Below are positions 1-8,737 of a stretch of 64,000 nt of DNA, one piece after another. The stretch's first letter is position 1; each line of letters begins with the position of its first letter. Below the pieces are notes generated by a model that saw only the letters and a list, made by a program, of their open reading frames with translations, had not been told where the DNA came from and made no database searches. A program made the position numbers and the translations under genes. Where the stretch lies: assembly GCF_016775155.1 (NCBI RefSeq), contig NZ_JAEUGD010000002.1, forward strand, positions 56,099-120,098. The letters run 5' to 3'. The stretch comes from Fulvivirga marina (lineage in GTDB: Bacteria > Bacteroidota > Bacteroidia > Cytophagales > Cyclobacteriaceae).

Positions 1-169
1 TAGGGCTCCGAACCGAAGGGTAACGTTGCGCAATATCTTCAGGCGACATAGCATAAAAATCTTGGGGTAGCTTCAAACTAATATTATCTGTAACATTAGT
101 TTTAACCATTTTATCCTGCACTGGCCCCACCCATAGCATCAAAGACAAAAATATCATCAGTTTTGACAT
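1..169 (-). CDS. exported protein of unknown function, N-terminal part only
   Basis: An open frame runs from an ATG at 169 off the left edge of the window with no stop in 56 codons. The first ~18 residues (MSKLMIFLSLMLWVGPVQ) form a short hydrophobic stretch that looks like a signal peptide. It is followed by a charged region (key residues ISLKLPQDFYAMSPEDIAQRYPS), so the protein is probably periplasmic or surface-located. It is divergent from aspS, with 85 bases between the starts. No function can be given from this fragment; only the export signal and continuous frame are seen. Confidence 0.6.
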   Translation of the reverse strand, partial: MSKLMIFLSLMLWVGPVQDKMVKTNVTDNISLKLPQDFYAMSPEDIAQRYPSVRSP

Positions 170-198
170 AACTCTTTATTGAAATTTATACCGTATCG

Positions 199-229
199 TT
201 TTCACTCAAAATTAATACCATTAACTTTG
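199..229 (+). promoter_or_regulatory. Bacteroidota-type promoter of aspS
   Basis: TAACTTTG at 222-229 matches the Bacteroidota -7 element TAnnTTTG. A T-rich element (TTTTC, 199-203) lies about 20 bases upstream, where the -33 box is expected. Transcription would begin near 235 and give a ~20-base leader before the aspS ATG at 255. This rests on the motif alone. Confidence 0.5.
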
Positions 230-254
230 CGCCTCAAAATTAAAACAATTTAGC

Positions 255-2000
255 ATGCTTCGAACACATACCTGCGGTGAATTAAGAATAAATGATGTCA
301 ACAATGAAGTTGTACTCTGCGGATGGGTACAACGTGTAAGGGACAAGGGCAGTGTGCTTTGGGTCGACCTCAGAGACAAATATGGTATTACCCAGCTTAT
401 TTTTGAAGAAGGAAAAACTACTGATGAGGTTTTCAAAACCGCCACCTCACTAGGACGCGAATTCGTTGTTAAAGCTACAGGAACTGTAGTTGAGCGTCTT
501 TCGAAAAATGACAAGATCACAACCGGAGATATTGAAGTAAAAGTTTCTAACCTGGAAATTCTTAACAAATCCAAGACACCTCCATTTACCATTGAAGATG
601 ACACTGACGGAGGTGAAGATCTGCGAATGAAATATCGCTATCTGGACTTGAGAAGAAATGTGGTTAGAAACAATATGCTATTGCGTCACCGCATGATGCA
701 GGAAACCAGAGCTTATCTAGATGGACAGAACTTTACGGAGGTAGAAACTCCAGTATTAATAAAATCAACACCAGAAGGTGCACGTGATTTCGTGGTTCCA
801 TCAAGAATGAACCAGGGAGAGTTTTATGCCCTACCTCAGTCACCACAAACGTTTAAGCAGCTTTTGATGGTATCAGGGTTCGATCGTTATTTCCAGATCG
901 TGAAATGCTTCAGAGATGAAGACCTTAGAGCTGACCGCCAACCTGAGTTCACTCAAATAGACTGCGAAATGTCTTTTGTGGAGAGAGAAGATATTCTAAG
1001 TACCTTTGAAGGCCTCGTAAGGCACCTATTCAAAAGCGTAAAAGATATAGAAATCGGCGAAATAGATCGCATGAGCTATGATGACGCCATGAGACTGTAT
1101 GGTTCAGACAAGCCTGACACTCGATTTGACATGCAGTTTGTAGGGCTCAACGAACTGGCTCAAAACAAAGGATTCAATGTATTTGATAGTGCAGAATTGG
1201 TAGTAGGCATTTGTGCCAAAGGATGTGCCGAATATACCAGAAAGCAGCTTGACGCCCTGACTGACTATGTGAAAAGACCTCAGATTGGTGCTAAAGGGCT
1301 TGTTTATGTAAAATGTAATGCTGATGGTAGCTTTAAATCATCTGTAGATAAATTTTACGGGCAGGATGACTTACAGGAGTGGGCTAACAAAATGAGTGCT
1401 TCACCTGGCGACCTGATGTTGGTATTAAGTGGAGAGACTGACCATACAAGAAAGGCCCTTAACGAATTGCGTCTGCATATGGGCAATGAGCTTGGCTTGC
1501 GCAACAAAAACGAATACAAAGTACTTTGGGTACTCAACTTCCCATTACTTGAATGGGATGAAGAAACTCAGCGCTACCATGCTATGCACCACCCTTTCAC
1601 ATCGCCAGTGCCTGAAGACCTGAACAAACTGGAAAGTGATCCGGGAGCTGTAAAAGCCAATGCCTATGACATGGTAATCAATGGTGTAGAAGTTGGCGGT
1701 GGCTCAATCAGAATCCATGACAAAGAGATACAGCAACGTATGTTTAAGCAACTTGGCTTTAGCGATGAAGAAGCAAAAGCTCAGTTCGGCTTCTTAATGG
1801 ATGCCTTTGAATATGGCGCCCCTCCTCATGGTGGTATTGCTTACGGCTTCGACAGGCTTTGCTCATTATTCGGTGGGTCTGACTCAATAAGAGACTTCAT
1901 CGCCTTCCCTAAAAATAATGCCGGACGCGATGTGATGATTGACTCACCTAGTGTAATCAGTCAAGAACAGCTAAAAGAGCTTGGGATCGACCTAAAATAA
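255..2000 (+). CDS. aspS: aspartate--tRNA ligase
   Basis: Class II aminoacyl-tRNA synthetase of 581 residues that charges tRNA-Asp in the cytoplasm. Domains in order: an N-terminal OB-fold anticodon-binding domain (about 1-110), the class II catalytic core with motif 2 ([16 protein letters not shown], 219-234) and motif 3 (GIAYGFDRL, 527-535), and between them the GAD insertion domain typical of the bacterial enzyme (about 290-420). The length matches the bacterial type (~590) rather than the shorter archaeal type. The sequence alone does not settle whether it is discriminating or also charges tRNA-Asn. The ATG at 255 follows a good promoter. A strong hairpin lies just past the stop. Confidence 0.97.
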   Translation: MLRTHTCGELRINDVNNEVVLCGWVQRVRDKGSVLWVDLRDKYGITQLIFEEGKTTDEVFKTATSLGREFVVKATGTVVERLSKNDKITTGDIEVKVSNLEILNKSKTPPFTIEDDTDGGEDLRMKYRYLDLRRNVVRNNMLLRHRMMQETRAYLDGQNFTEVETPVLIKSTPEGARDFVVPSRMNQGEFYALPQSPQTFKQLLMVSGFDRYFQIVKCFRDEDLRADRQPEFTQIDCEMSFVEREDILSTFEGLVRHLFKSVKDIEIGEIDRMSYDDAMRLYGSDKPDTRFDMQFVGLNELAQNKGFNVFDSAELVVGICAKGCAEYTRKQLDALTDYVKRPQIGAKGLVYVKCNADGSFKSSVDKFYGQDDLQEWANKMSASPGDLMLVLSGETDHTRKALNELRLHMGNELGLRNKNEYKVLWVLNFPLLEWDEETQRYHAMHHPFTSPVPEDLNKLESDPGAVKANAYDMVINGVEVGGGSIRIHDKEIQQRMFKQLGFSDEEAKAQFGFLMDAFEYGAPPHGGIAYGFDRLCSLFGGSDSIRDFIAFPKNNAGRDVMIDSPSVISQEQLKELGIDLK

Positions 2001-2012
2001 AAGCTTACATAT

Positions 2013-2054
2013 AAAAGAAAAGCCGTTTCAAATGATTGAAACGGCTTTTCTTTT
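2013..2054. terminator. bidirectional intrinsic terminator between aspS and the desaturase gene
   Basis: A perfect 19-bp stem (2013-2031 with 2036-2054) with a 4-base loop ATGA. It is A-rich on the left and T-rich on the right, so it has a U-tract in both directions and can serve the two convergent genes. Confidence 0.9.
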
Positions 2055-2088
2055 ATGACAATACCTGATAGAATTCCAACAAATAAAT

Positions 2089-3192
2089 CTATGCCTTTAC
2101 AGGGTCCAATGCCACTGTTTTGTTGCTACCAAATCTTTTAAGCGTTTTATAATGCGAAGCCAGAGCGCCTAGAAATGTGGGATTAACGTGATACGGAACA
2201 CCATGTTTCTGTGCTATCCTTGATACTATTTTGGAGATTTCCGGGTAATGAATATGACAAATATTGGCAAAAAGGTGATGTTCGACCTGAAAATTTAACC
2301 CTCCGCACAAAAAAGTGGCGATAGAACTTTTAGTAGAAAAGTTAGCTGTGGTTTGCATCTGATGTACTGCCCATGACTCATCCACTTTACCATCAGTATC
2401 AGGCTCTGGAAATTCCGTACCTTCCACCACATGTGCCAACTGAAATACCAGCCCCAACACAAACCCCTCAGCAAGGTGCATGGCAAAAAAGCCAATGATG
2501 AATTGCCACCATGTGATGTCAAGAACAACTAATGGTAGAACAATAAACAAGGTGTAGTACACAGCTTTGAAGAAGAACAGGTTGAAATATTCAATCTTCG
2601 GGTGGTTGCTATTATCAGTATGACCTATTTTCTTTTGAAAAAACTTAACATAGTCTTTTCTAAAAACCCACGAAAGAGACGCAAACCCATAAAGAAAAAA
2701 GGCATAAAGATGCTGATACTTCATAATTGCTTTATGATCTTCCAGAGGTGAAAGCCTTACTAACCCTGGAGCAACATCCAAATCCTCGTCATGCCCCGGG
2801 ATATTGGTAAATGTATGATGCACCTGGTTGTGCGTAACCTTCCACACATAAGCATTGGCCCCGATCAAGTTAAAAGTGAGACTTAAAATATTGTTAACCT
2901 TGCCACTTGAAGAATAAGAACCATGGATGGCATCATGACAAACATTAAAACCAATAAAGGCCTGAACCATTCCCAGAAGAATTGCTAAAAACAGCATCAT
3001 TGGGGCTCCAAAGCCTCCAAGTAAAATCATCAGGTAAAGAGCGACAAGCCCTCCCAAAAAAAATATGGTTTTAAAAACCATCGCACCATTTGCATTCTTG
3101 CTAATGTTATTTGTTTTAAAATAGTTTTCGACTTCCTGTTTTACTTCAGCGTAAAAGCCAGATTGTTTTCTGCCGTTAAATTTTACTTTCAT
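2089..3192 (-). CDS. membrane fatty acid desaturase (acyl-lipid/acyl-CoA, front-end type)
   Basis: Integral membrane di-iron desaturase of 367 residues that introduces a double bond in fatty acyl chains and so adjusts membrane fluidity. All three histidine boxes are present: HDAIH (86-90), HNQVHH (121-126) and QVEHH (302-306). The glutamine opening the third box is the mark of delta-5/delta-6-like front-end desaturases, but there is no fused cytochrome b5 domain. Hydrophobic segments lie at about 40-90 and 205-250. Substrate and regiospecificity cannot be read from sequence. A perfect 7-2-7 palindrome lies 25-40 bases upstream of the start. It is convergent with aspS. Confidence 0.92.
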   Translation of the reverse strand: MKVKFNGRKQSGFYAEVKQEVENYFKTNNISKNANGAMVFKTIFFLGGLVALYLMILLGGFGAPMMLFLAILLGMVQAFIGFNVCHDAIHGSYSSSGKVNNILSLTFNLIGANAYVWKVTHNQVHHTFTNIPGHDEDLDVAPGLVRLSPLEDHKAIMKYQHLYAFFLYGFASLSWVFRKDYVKFFQKKIGHTDNSNHPKIEYFNLFFFKAVYYTLFIVLPLVVLDITWWQFIIGFFAMHLAEGFVLGLVFQLAHVVEGTEFPEPDTDGKVDESWAVHQMQTTANFSTKSSIATFLCGGLNFQVEHHLFANICHIHYPEISKIVSRIAQKHGVPYHVNPTFLGALASHYKTLKRFGSNKTVALDPVKA

Positions 3193-3616
3193 ATAAATCG
3201 TTTAATGTAATTTTCTGATCCTGAACAGGATCCATTTCGGCTCATTTTTAAAAGCTCCTTAGTAGCTCTAAACCTTAAATCTAACTTTATACCTGATGCA
3301 AACGAAGCTTTTATCAAACTTTCACCTGAAACTTTCAGTTTAAACTTCCTTTGTTGTGCATTACTAACTAATTAAAGTATTATTCTAATTCAATCTCACC
3401 CAATATTCGTCGCGCTTAACTTTTATTTTGAAGGACACTAATGAAATGCATGAAGAGCAGGCAGGCATTAATACCTCCCTACAACGCAGGGAGAAAAAAG
3501 GTTCAGCTGTGTGATACTAATTCAGGTTCTGCCAATGGTTATTTGCAAAATAAACAAAACCCCACCTACAGTTTCCTGCAAGCCAGGGGCTAGCGACTTG
3601 ACTCTAAAGGTTTTTC
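3193..3616. other. intergenic region upstream of the desaturase gene, no gene seen
   Basis: These 424 bases hold the desaturase promoter region, including the palindrome at 3217-3232, and the downstream end of the flavoprotein gene. A short inverted repeat (CTCCCT/AGGGAG at about 3474-3492) lacks a U-tract on either strand and is not called as a terminator. No tRNA, long reading frame or repeat array was found. Confidence 0.6.
3217..3232. promoter_or_regulatory. palindrome, candidate operator of the desaturase gene
   Basis: GATCCTG-AA-CAGGATC is a perfect 7-2-7 inverted repeat centred about 32 bases before the desaturase start codon, a natural place for a repressor or a leader hairpin. No neighbouring regulator clearly belongs to it. 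Only the symmetry and position are seen. Confidence 0.45.
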
Positions 3617-4345
3617 TTATTTATTCCAGGCAGCGTTGCTCAATCGGTGCCCATTATCATTTCTAAAATAATCTACTAGCCTAAACCCTTGATCACTTTC
3701 AGCAAGGTAATTACGTACAGATTCCGGGGTTTTTATGTGTGGCTTTAAGAGATCATCATTTATTGGAGTTCCAACCCCCATACCTATTGGCACCACTCCT
3801 GCCCATATATCTGTCTCATAATCTTCCTTATCATCTTTAGGAGGGCCGGTTCTGATTTTTGCAGAGGCCTGCTCCATTTCGATAGCAAGCACTGTAGTCC
3901 CTTTCAACTCTTTGTCGTTTGGTGGTCTTACTTCCTTCCAGCGCCCCTCTATCAAATGTTCCGACATAACATATAAAGCATGATTCTTATCTTCCTCGGC
4001 CACCACCCGGGCGGTACCAAACACCACAACAGACCTGTAATTCATGGAATGATGAAAAGCAGACCTAGCCAATACTAACCCATCCACATGACACACCGAA
4101 AGTGTCATAGGCACCCCTTCCTCCAATTTTTTAATCATTCTACTGGTAGTTGCTCCGTGAACATACAGCTGGTTCCCTTCCCGCCCGTAAAATGTAGGGA
4201 TAATCATGGGGTGACCATCAACAATAAAACTTATGTGGCACAAAAAACCGGCATCCAGGATCTCATATACTGTGGATTTTTCATAACACCCCCTATCAGG
4301 AGCTCTTTTAACTTTGTTTCTGGAAGTTACTTCAAATTGTTCCAT
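3617..4345 (-). CDS. pyridoxamine 5'-phosphate oxidase family (FMN-binding) protein
   Basis: A 242-residue protein with the split-barrel flavin-binding fold of the NimA/pyridoxamine-phosphate-oxidase-like group. The N-terminal half carries the typical run of an ISFIVDGHPMIIPTFY strand, the LYVHGATTSRMIKKL region and the SVVVFGTARVV strand. Family members bind FMN or related flavins and are often small oxidoreductases of unknown substrate; this one need not make PLP. It is divergent from a MocR-type PLP-binding regulator with 86 bases between starts. That is a frequent arrangement and suggests the regulator controls it. Substrate unknown. Confidence 0.85.
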   Translation of the reverse strand: MEQFEVTSRNKVKRAPDRGCYEKSTVYEILDAGFLCHISFIVDGHPMIIPTFYGREGNQLYVHGATTSRMIKKLEEGVPMTLSVCHVDGLVLARSAFHHSMNYRSVVVFGTARVVAEEDKNHALYVMSEHLIEGRWKEVRPPNDKELKGTTVLAIEMEQASAKIRTGPPKDDKEDYETDIWAGVVPIGMGVGTPINDDLLKPHIKTPESVRNYLAESDQGFRLVDYFRNDNGHRLSNAAWNK

Positions 4346-4431
4346 AAGAAATTATGTTTTAGATAATGTAAAACTAATCACATCATGGAGTATCTTTAGG
4401 TGCCATTTTTAACTTATTAACGGGTCCGGTT

Positions 4432-5898
4432 ATGTTTCCATGGAAAACAGTCATCAAACTTGACAATAGTTTAAGCACTCCTTTATACCTCCAAATTGTC
4501 AATGCAATTGTCAGAGAGATCACTAGTGGCCATCTTGCTAAAAGCACCAAAGTACCTGGCACACGTTTGATGTCCGAAACATTATCTGTAAACAGAAAGA
4601 CAGTAGTACAGGCTTATGACGAGCTGATGGCTCAAGGGTGGTTTGAAGCCTTTCCTTCACGCGGCACATTTGTTTCTGGCAAGCTCCCCATTGTTGAACC
4701 TCACACCTTAGATAGACATAAAGGGGGGGAAGATGTAGCTGCAATACTGCAAATAAAATCGACGGAGTTTACAGACTATAGGAGCAAGCCTAAACATTCA
4801 ATAGAAATCAACCAGGGCACCCCAGACCCCAGACTAGCTCCTATCGATTGGATATATAAAGAGTGTCGATCTCTGGCCAAAACTACCTATGGTAAAAACT
4901 TTCTGAAATATGGTGCCGCCAGAGGAGATGAGAAATTAAGAATCTCACTCAGTAGGTATCTGTCAGAAACCCGCGGTATGAATATCAACAAGGAAAACAT
5001 TCTGATCACCCGCGGTAGTCAGATGGGTATATTTATGATCTTAAATGTTTTACTCAACAAAGGAGACACAGTAGTTGTAGGGCATAGCAGCTATGATTCG
5101 GCGGACTGGAGTATTAAGCATCTAGGAGGTAATCCCCTACGAATAGGTGTTGACGAATTCGGGCTAAATATAGATGAGTTGGAAAAGTTGCTTAAGACAA
5201 CTAAAGTGAGCATAGTATATATCACTCCTCATCATCATTACCCCACAACGGTGACATTACCCGCTGAACGAAGGATCCAGCTTCTGGAACTTGCTCTGAA
5301 GTACAACTTTGCCATTATTGAAGACGACTACGATTATGACTTCCATTATAGTAGCAGTCCCCTGCTTCCTCTAGCCAGCCTCAATCATCACGAACATGTG
5401 ATTTATATAGGTTCCTTCAGCAAGATCTTCGCCCCGGCCATCAGAATAGGTTACATTGTATCATCTCGTAGAATCATCAATGAGCTAAGTAAAATAAGAG
5501 GCATTATTGACAGGCAGGGTGACCCGGTCTTGGAGCATGTAATGGCGCTAGCCATTGAAAGCGGTGAACTACAAAGGCACTTAAAAAAAACATTGAAAAT
5601 TTACCTTTCCAGAAGAGACCTGCTTTGCAAACGTCTAAACGAAAAGCTCGGGGGATTAATTGAGTACAAAGTGCCGGAAGGTGGTATGGCTCTTTGGGTT
5701 AAGTTCCTCAGTGGTTTAAAACCTGATGCTGACTACTTGGTCTCCGAGTGTCTAAAAAGAGGCCTATACCTCAATTTATGCCATGATTTTATTAACCATC
5801 AAAGTTCCATGCGTCTTGGTTTTGCCTCTGTAAATGAGCAAGAGATTGAAACCGCTATCGATATTTTAGCTGAAGTTATTAAACAGAACGCATCTTAA
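4432..5898 (+). CDS. MocR-family transcriptional regulator (GntR HTH fused to class I aminotransferase domain)
   Basis: A 488-residue regulator. A winged-helix GntR-type DNA-binding domain occupies about 15-85 (key stretch NRKTVVQAYDELMAQGWF, then SRGTFVSG). It is followed by a fold-type I aminotransferase domain (about 120-485) with the PLP Schiff-base lysine at 331 in GSFSK and the PLP-ring contact stretch IIEDDYDYDF near 296-304. MocR proteins sense PLP or amino-acid/PLP adducts instead of acting as enzymes. The divergent flavoprotein gene is the likely target; PdxR-like control of vitamin B6 supply is possible but unproven. The 3' end overlaps dnaA by 20 bases, tail to tail. Confidence 0.9.
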   Translation: MFPWKTVIKLDNSLSTPLYLQIVNAIVREITSGHLAKSTKVPGTRLMSETLSVNRKTVVQAYDELMAQGWFEAFPSRGTFVSGKLPIVEPHTLDRHKGGEDVAAILQIKSTEFTDYRSKPKHSIEINQGTPDPRLAPIDWIYKECRSLAKTTYGKNFLKYGAARGDEKLRISLSRYLSETRGMNINKENILITRGSQMGIFMILNVLLNKGDTVVVGHSSYDSADWSIKHLGGNPLRIGVDEFGLNIDELEKLLKTTKVSIVYITPHHHYPTTVTLPAERRIQLLELALKYNFAIIEDDYDYDFHYSSSPLLPLASLNHHEHVIYIGSFSKIFAPAIRIGYIVSSRRIINELSKIRGIIDRQGDPVLEHVMALAIESGELQRHLKKTLKIYLSRRDLLCKRLNEKLGGLIEYKVPEGGMALWVKFLSGLKPDADYLVSECLKRGLYLNLCHDFINHQSSMRLGFASVNEQEIETAIDILAEVIKQNAS

Positions 5899-7297
5899 GC
5901 TTTTTCTTCAGCTCTTCAACAGATGCTTTGAACGAAGCATTGGTGTCCATCATATCGTTAACTGACTGTACAGCATGTATAACCGTACTGTGATCACGGC
6001 CTCCGAAATGATACCCAATGGCCTTTAAAGAGTGGTTAGTGTATTCTTTAGAAAAATACATTGCGACCTGTCTGGCTATTACAATTTCCTTTTTACGGAT
6101 TTTATCTTTCAGTGAAGCCACCTCCACTTTAAAGAATTCTGCAACAGTCTTTTGAATATAATCAATACCTACTTCCGTTTCGATATCATGAACTATATTC
6201 TTCAAGGTTTGCTTCGCCAGCTCAAGGTCAATATCTACACGGTTTAATGAAGCATGCGCAATCAGAGAGATCAGCACACCTTCCAGTTCCCTGATGTTGG
6301 TATCAACACTATATGCAAGGTACTCTATAACATTTTCTGGTATATAGATACCATCAGACTGCATTTTGCGCTGGATGATCGCTACACGGGTTTCATAATC
6401 TGGTTGCTGCAAGTCAGCAGTCAACCCCCATTTAAACCTGGACAAAAGGCGCTCCTGAAGACCTTTTAAATCTCGCGGAGGACAGTCACTGGTCATCACT
6501 ATCTGCTTGCCTGCCTGATGCAAGTGATTGAATATATGGAAGAATATCTCCTGCGTTCTTTCCTTTCCTGCCAAAAACTGAACATCATCGATAATCAGTA
6601 TATCCACTTGCATGTAAAAGTTTTGAAACTCCTGAGCCTTATTATTTCTTAAGGCATCAATGAACTGATTGGTAAACTTTTCAGATGACACATACAGTAC
6701 AAAACGATCTGAAAGATTGTTTTTAATTTCGTTACCAATAGCCTGAACAAGGTGAGTTTTACCAAGCCCCACACCTCCGTAAAGCATTAGCGGGTTAAAT
6801 GAGGTAACACCAGGCTTTTGAGCTACAGCATATCCGGCAGACCTAGCCAGTCTGTTACAGTCACCTTCAATATATGAATCGAAAGTATTATTCGGGTTTA
6901 GCTGCGACTCCTGATAAAATGAATCCACCGACTTCAACTGAAACGGAGAGATGTATTCATCTTTACCACTATTGGCATTGTAATTCTTAGAAGGTGTACG
7001 GTTAGGCAGACTAACAGATAAAGGAGAAGATTTGCTATTGCCTCTATCCACAATTACAGAATACTCTAATCGAGCCTTTGGACCCATTACAGCTATAATA
7101 GCCTTTTTTAGTACATGCACATAATGCTCTTCCAACCATTCATAGAAAAATTGACTCGGAACCTGAATAGTCAAAACATCATCCGCGCATTTTAAAGGCA
7201 CTATTGGCTGAAACCAAGTATTGAAACTTTGCTCCGCCACATTATCCTTGATTACCCGTAGACAATCACTCCAAACCGTTTCGCAATCAATGTGCAT
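5879..7297 (-). CDS. dnaA: chromosomal replication initiator protein DnaA
   Basis: A 472-residue AAA+ initiator. Domain I is about 1-80 and a variable linker runs to about 130. The ATPase domain III has Walker A GGVGLGKTHL (174-183) and Walker B LIIDDVQFL (234-242). The DNA-binding domain IV contains the DnaA signature GGRDHSTVIHAVQSV from 432. It binds ATP and DnaA boxes to melt the origin. Start ATG at 7297. It is divergent from the methylmalonyl-CoA mutase operon, and its last 20 bases overlap the end of the mocR gene. The upstream spacer has no DnaA-box cluster, so the origin is probably elsewhere. Confidence 0.97.
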   Translation of the reverse strand: MHIDCETVWSDCLRVIKDNVAEQSFNTWFQPIVPLKCADDVLTIQVPSQFFYEWLEEHYVHVLKKAIIAVMGPKARLEYSVIVDRGNSKSSPLSVSLPNRTPSKNYNANSGKDEYISPFQLKSVDSFYQESQLNPNNTFDSYIEGDCNRLARSAGYAVAQKPGVTSFNPLMLYGGVGLGKTHLVQAIGNEIKNNLSDRFVLYVSSEKFTNQFIDALRNNKAQEFQNFYMQVDILIIDDVQFLAGKERTQEIFFHIFNHLHQAGKQIVMTSDCPPRDLKGLQERLLSRFKWGLTADLQQPDYETRVAIIQRKMQSDGIYIPENVIEYLAYSVDTNIRELEGVLISLIAHASLNRVDIDLELAKQTLKNIVHDIETEVGIDYIQKTVAEFFKVEVASLKDKIRKKEIVIARQVAMYFSKEYTNHSLKAIGYHFGGRDHSTVIHAVQSVNDMMDTNASFKASVEELKKKLKMRSV

Positions 7298-7564
7298 GTA
7301 TTGTAATTCTATAAGATTGGTTAGACTCTAAACCCTCCAAGAGAAAAGGGTAACAAATTTGTAAAAAAAATCACGAACTTAAAAGCGCTCTATAACTCTA
7401 TTTTTTAAAGATTTTTCACTTACTTTCTTTAGAGCAATAAAAGAATACGATTTCTTTAAAATGTATAATTGAATTAGTTACGCAGGTAATAATATTATTA
7501 CAACTCACTTCTAATAAGTAATCCAAAACAATTAACTTTACCTTATAACCTTACATATATATTA

Positions 7565-8728
7565 ATGAGTGAACGACAAGAAAATTTATTTATTGACTTT
7601 AAAAACTCTTCTAAAGAGGATTGGGTAAAAAAGGCCACCTCTGACCTAAAAGGAGAAGATGTATTTAAAAAATATAACTGGAATTTTGACGACACGATCT
7701 CTCTTGCCCCTTACTATGATAAGAGTGACCTGGATGACCTCAAAAACATTGATGCCTTTCAAAACAGACTTATTCTGAAAGAGAATCCCACGGCCGAGAA
7801 CAGGTATTGGGAGAACTTGCAAAAAATAATCGTAGATAACTCAAAAGCAGCAAATAAGCAGGCTCTGGAAGCCCTTAACAATGGCACTGATGGGATTATT
7901 TTCGATTTGACTCAGGGCAAGAAGGTTTCAATGGCAGATTTACTGGAAGATATTCTAATTGATTATTGCAGTATTTCATTCTTACTAGGTGCTGATTTTA
8001 AACAACAACTATCAGCTTACACTGACCTAATCGAGAGTAAAGGAATTGACCATCAATCTGTTTCAGGTATTGTTATCTTAAGTAAAGATTGCCAGACCAC
8101 TGACAATTATCTCGAAGCTTTTAAAGCGACGGTCAATTTCCCAGGATTGCTATCTCTATGTGTTACATCCCTTGAAGAAACTGCGTCTTCCTCCATTGCA
8201 CATTTACTTCAATCAGCCGTTTATGTGATTAACACTTTAGACACCGCTCAATTTGAGATCCATCAGATCATTTCCAAGATCTCATTTAGCTTACCTGTAA
8301 CTACCGACTATTTTGGAGAAATAGCTAAGGTCAGGGCCTTAAGAAACCTGTTTTTCCAGCTTAGCCAAGCTTACCAGGCCGAAAGTTTCAACCCCGAAGA
8401 CCTGCATATACACTGCATTTCTACTATTTGGACTGAAGAGAAGTATCAGCCTCATGCCAATATGCTGAAATCTACAACTGCCTCCATGTCCGCAATACTG
8501 GGTGGCTGTAATAGCTTATTGGTAGAACCTGAAGACTACAAAAATTCTCTTATGGTAAGGATTGCTCGCAATGTAAGTTCTATCCTCAAAGAAGAGTCTT
8601 ACCTAAATAAAACCGTCGACCCAGCAGCAGGATCTTACTACTTGGAAGTACTCACCGACAAATTGGCCAGCGAGGCCTGGCAAAAATTTCAGAAAAAAGT
8701 AAAACAGGAAAAAGAAGAGATACAATAA
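7565..8728 (+). CDS. mutA: methylmalonyl-CoA mutase, small (beta) subunit
   Basis: A 387-residue non-catalytic partner of the mutase encoded 9 bases downstream. It carries a TIM-barrel-like domain related to the large subunit, ending with the conserved segment TVDPAAGSYYLEVLTDKLA (about 351-370). It stops about 20 residues later, so the degenerate cobalamin-binding-fold domain found at the C-terminus of longer MutA proteins (over 600 residues) is missing. Together the subunits interconvert succinyl-CoA and (R)-methylmalonyl-CoA in propionate metabolism. The gap to mutB is too short for a separate promoter, so the two are co-transcribed. Confidence 0.9.
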   Translation: MSERQENLFIDFKNSSKEDWVKKATSDLKGEDVFKKYNWNFDDTISLAPYYDKSDLDDLKNIDAFQNRLILKENPTAENRYWENLQKIIVDNSKAANKQALEALNNGTDGIIFDLTQGKKVSMADLLEDILIDYCSISFLLGADFKQQLSAYTDLIESKGIDHQSVSGIVILSKDCQTTDNYLEAFKATVNFPGLLSLCVTSLEETASSSIAHLLQSAVYVINTLDTAQFEIHQIISKISFSLPVTTDYFGEIAKVRALRNLFFQLSQAYQAESFNPEDLHIHCISTIWTEEKYQPHANMLKSTTASMSAILGGCNSLLVEPEDYKNSLMVRIARNVSSILKEESYLNKTVDPAAGSYYLEVLTDKLASEAWQKFQKKVKQEKEEIQ

Positions 8729-8737
8729 TTCTTAAAT

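Noticed and set aside
221..604. 127-codon frame on the minus strand opposite aspS
   Set aside because: It lies wholly inside the confident aspS gene and shows no motif. Shadow frame.
3474..3492. CTCCCT/AGGGAG inverted repeat as a terminator
   Set aside because: Only six base pairs and no U-tract downstream on either strand.
7298..7564. Origin of replication next to dnaA
   Set aside because: No TTATNCACA cluster or AT-rich repeat array was found; isolated matches lie in distant coding sequence.
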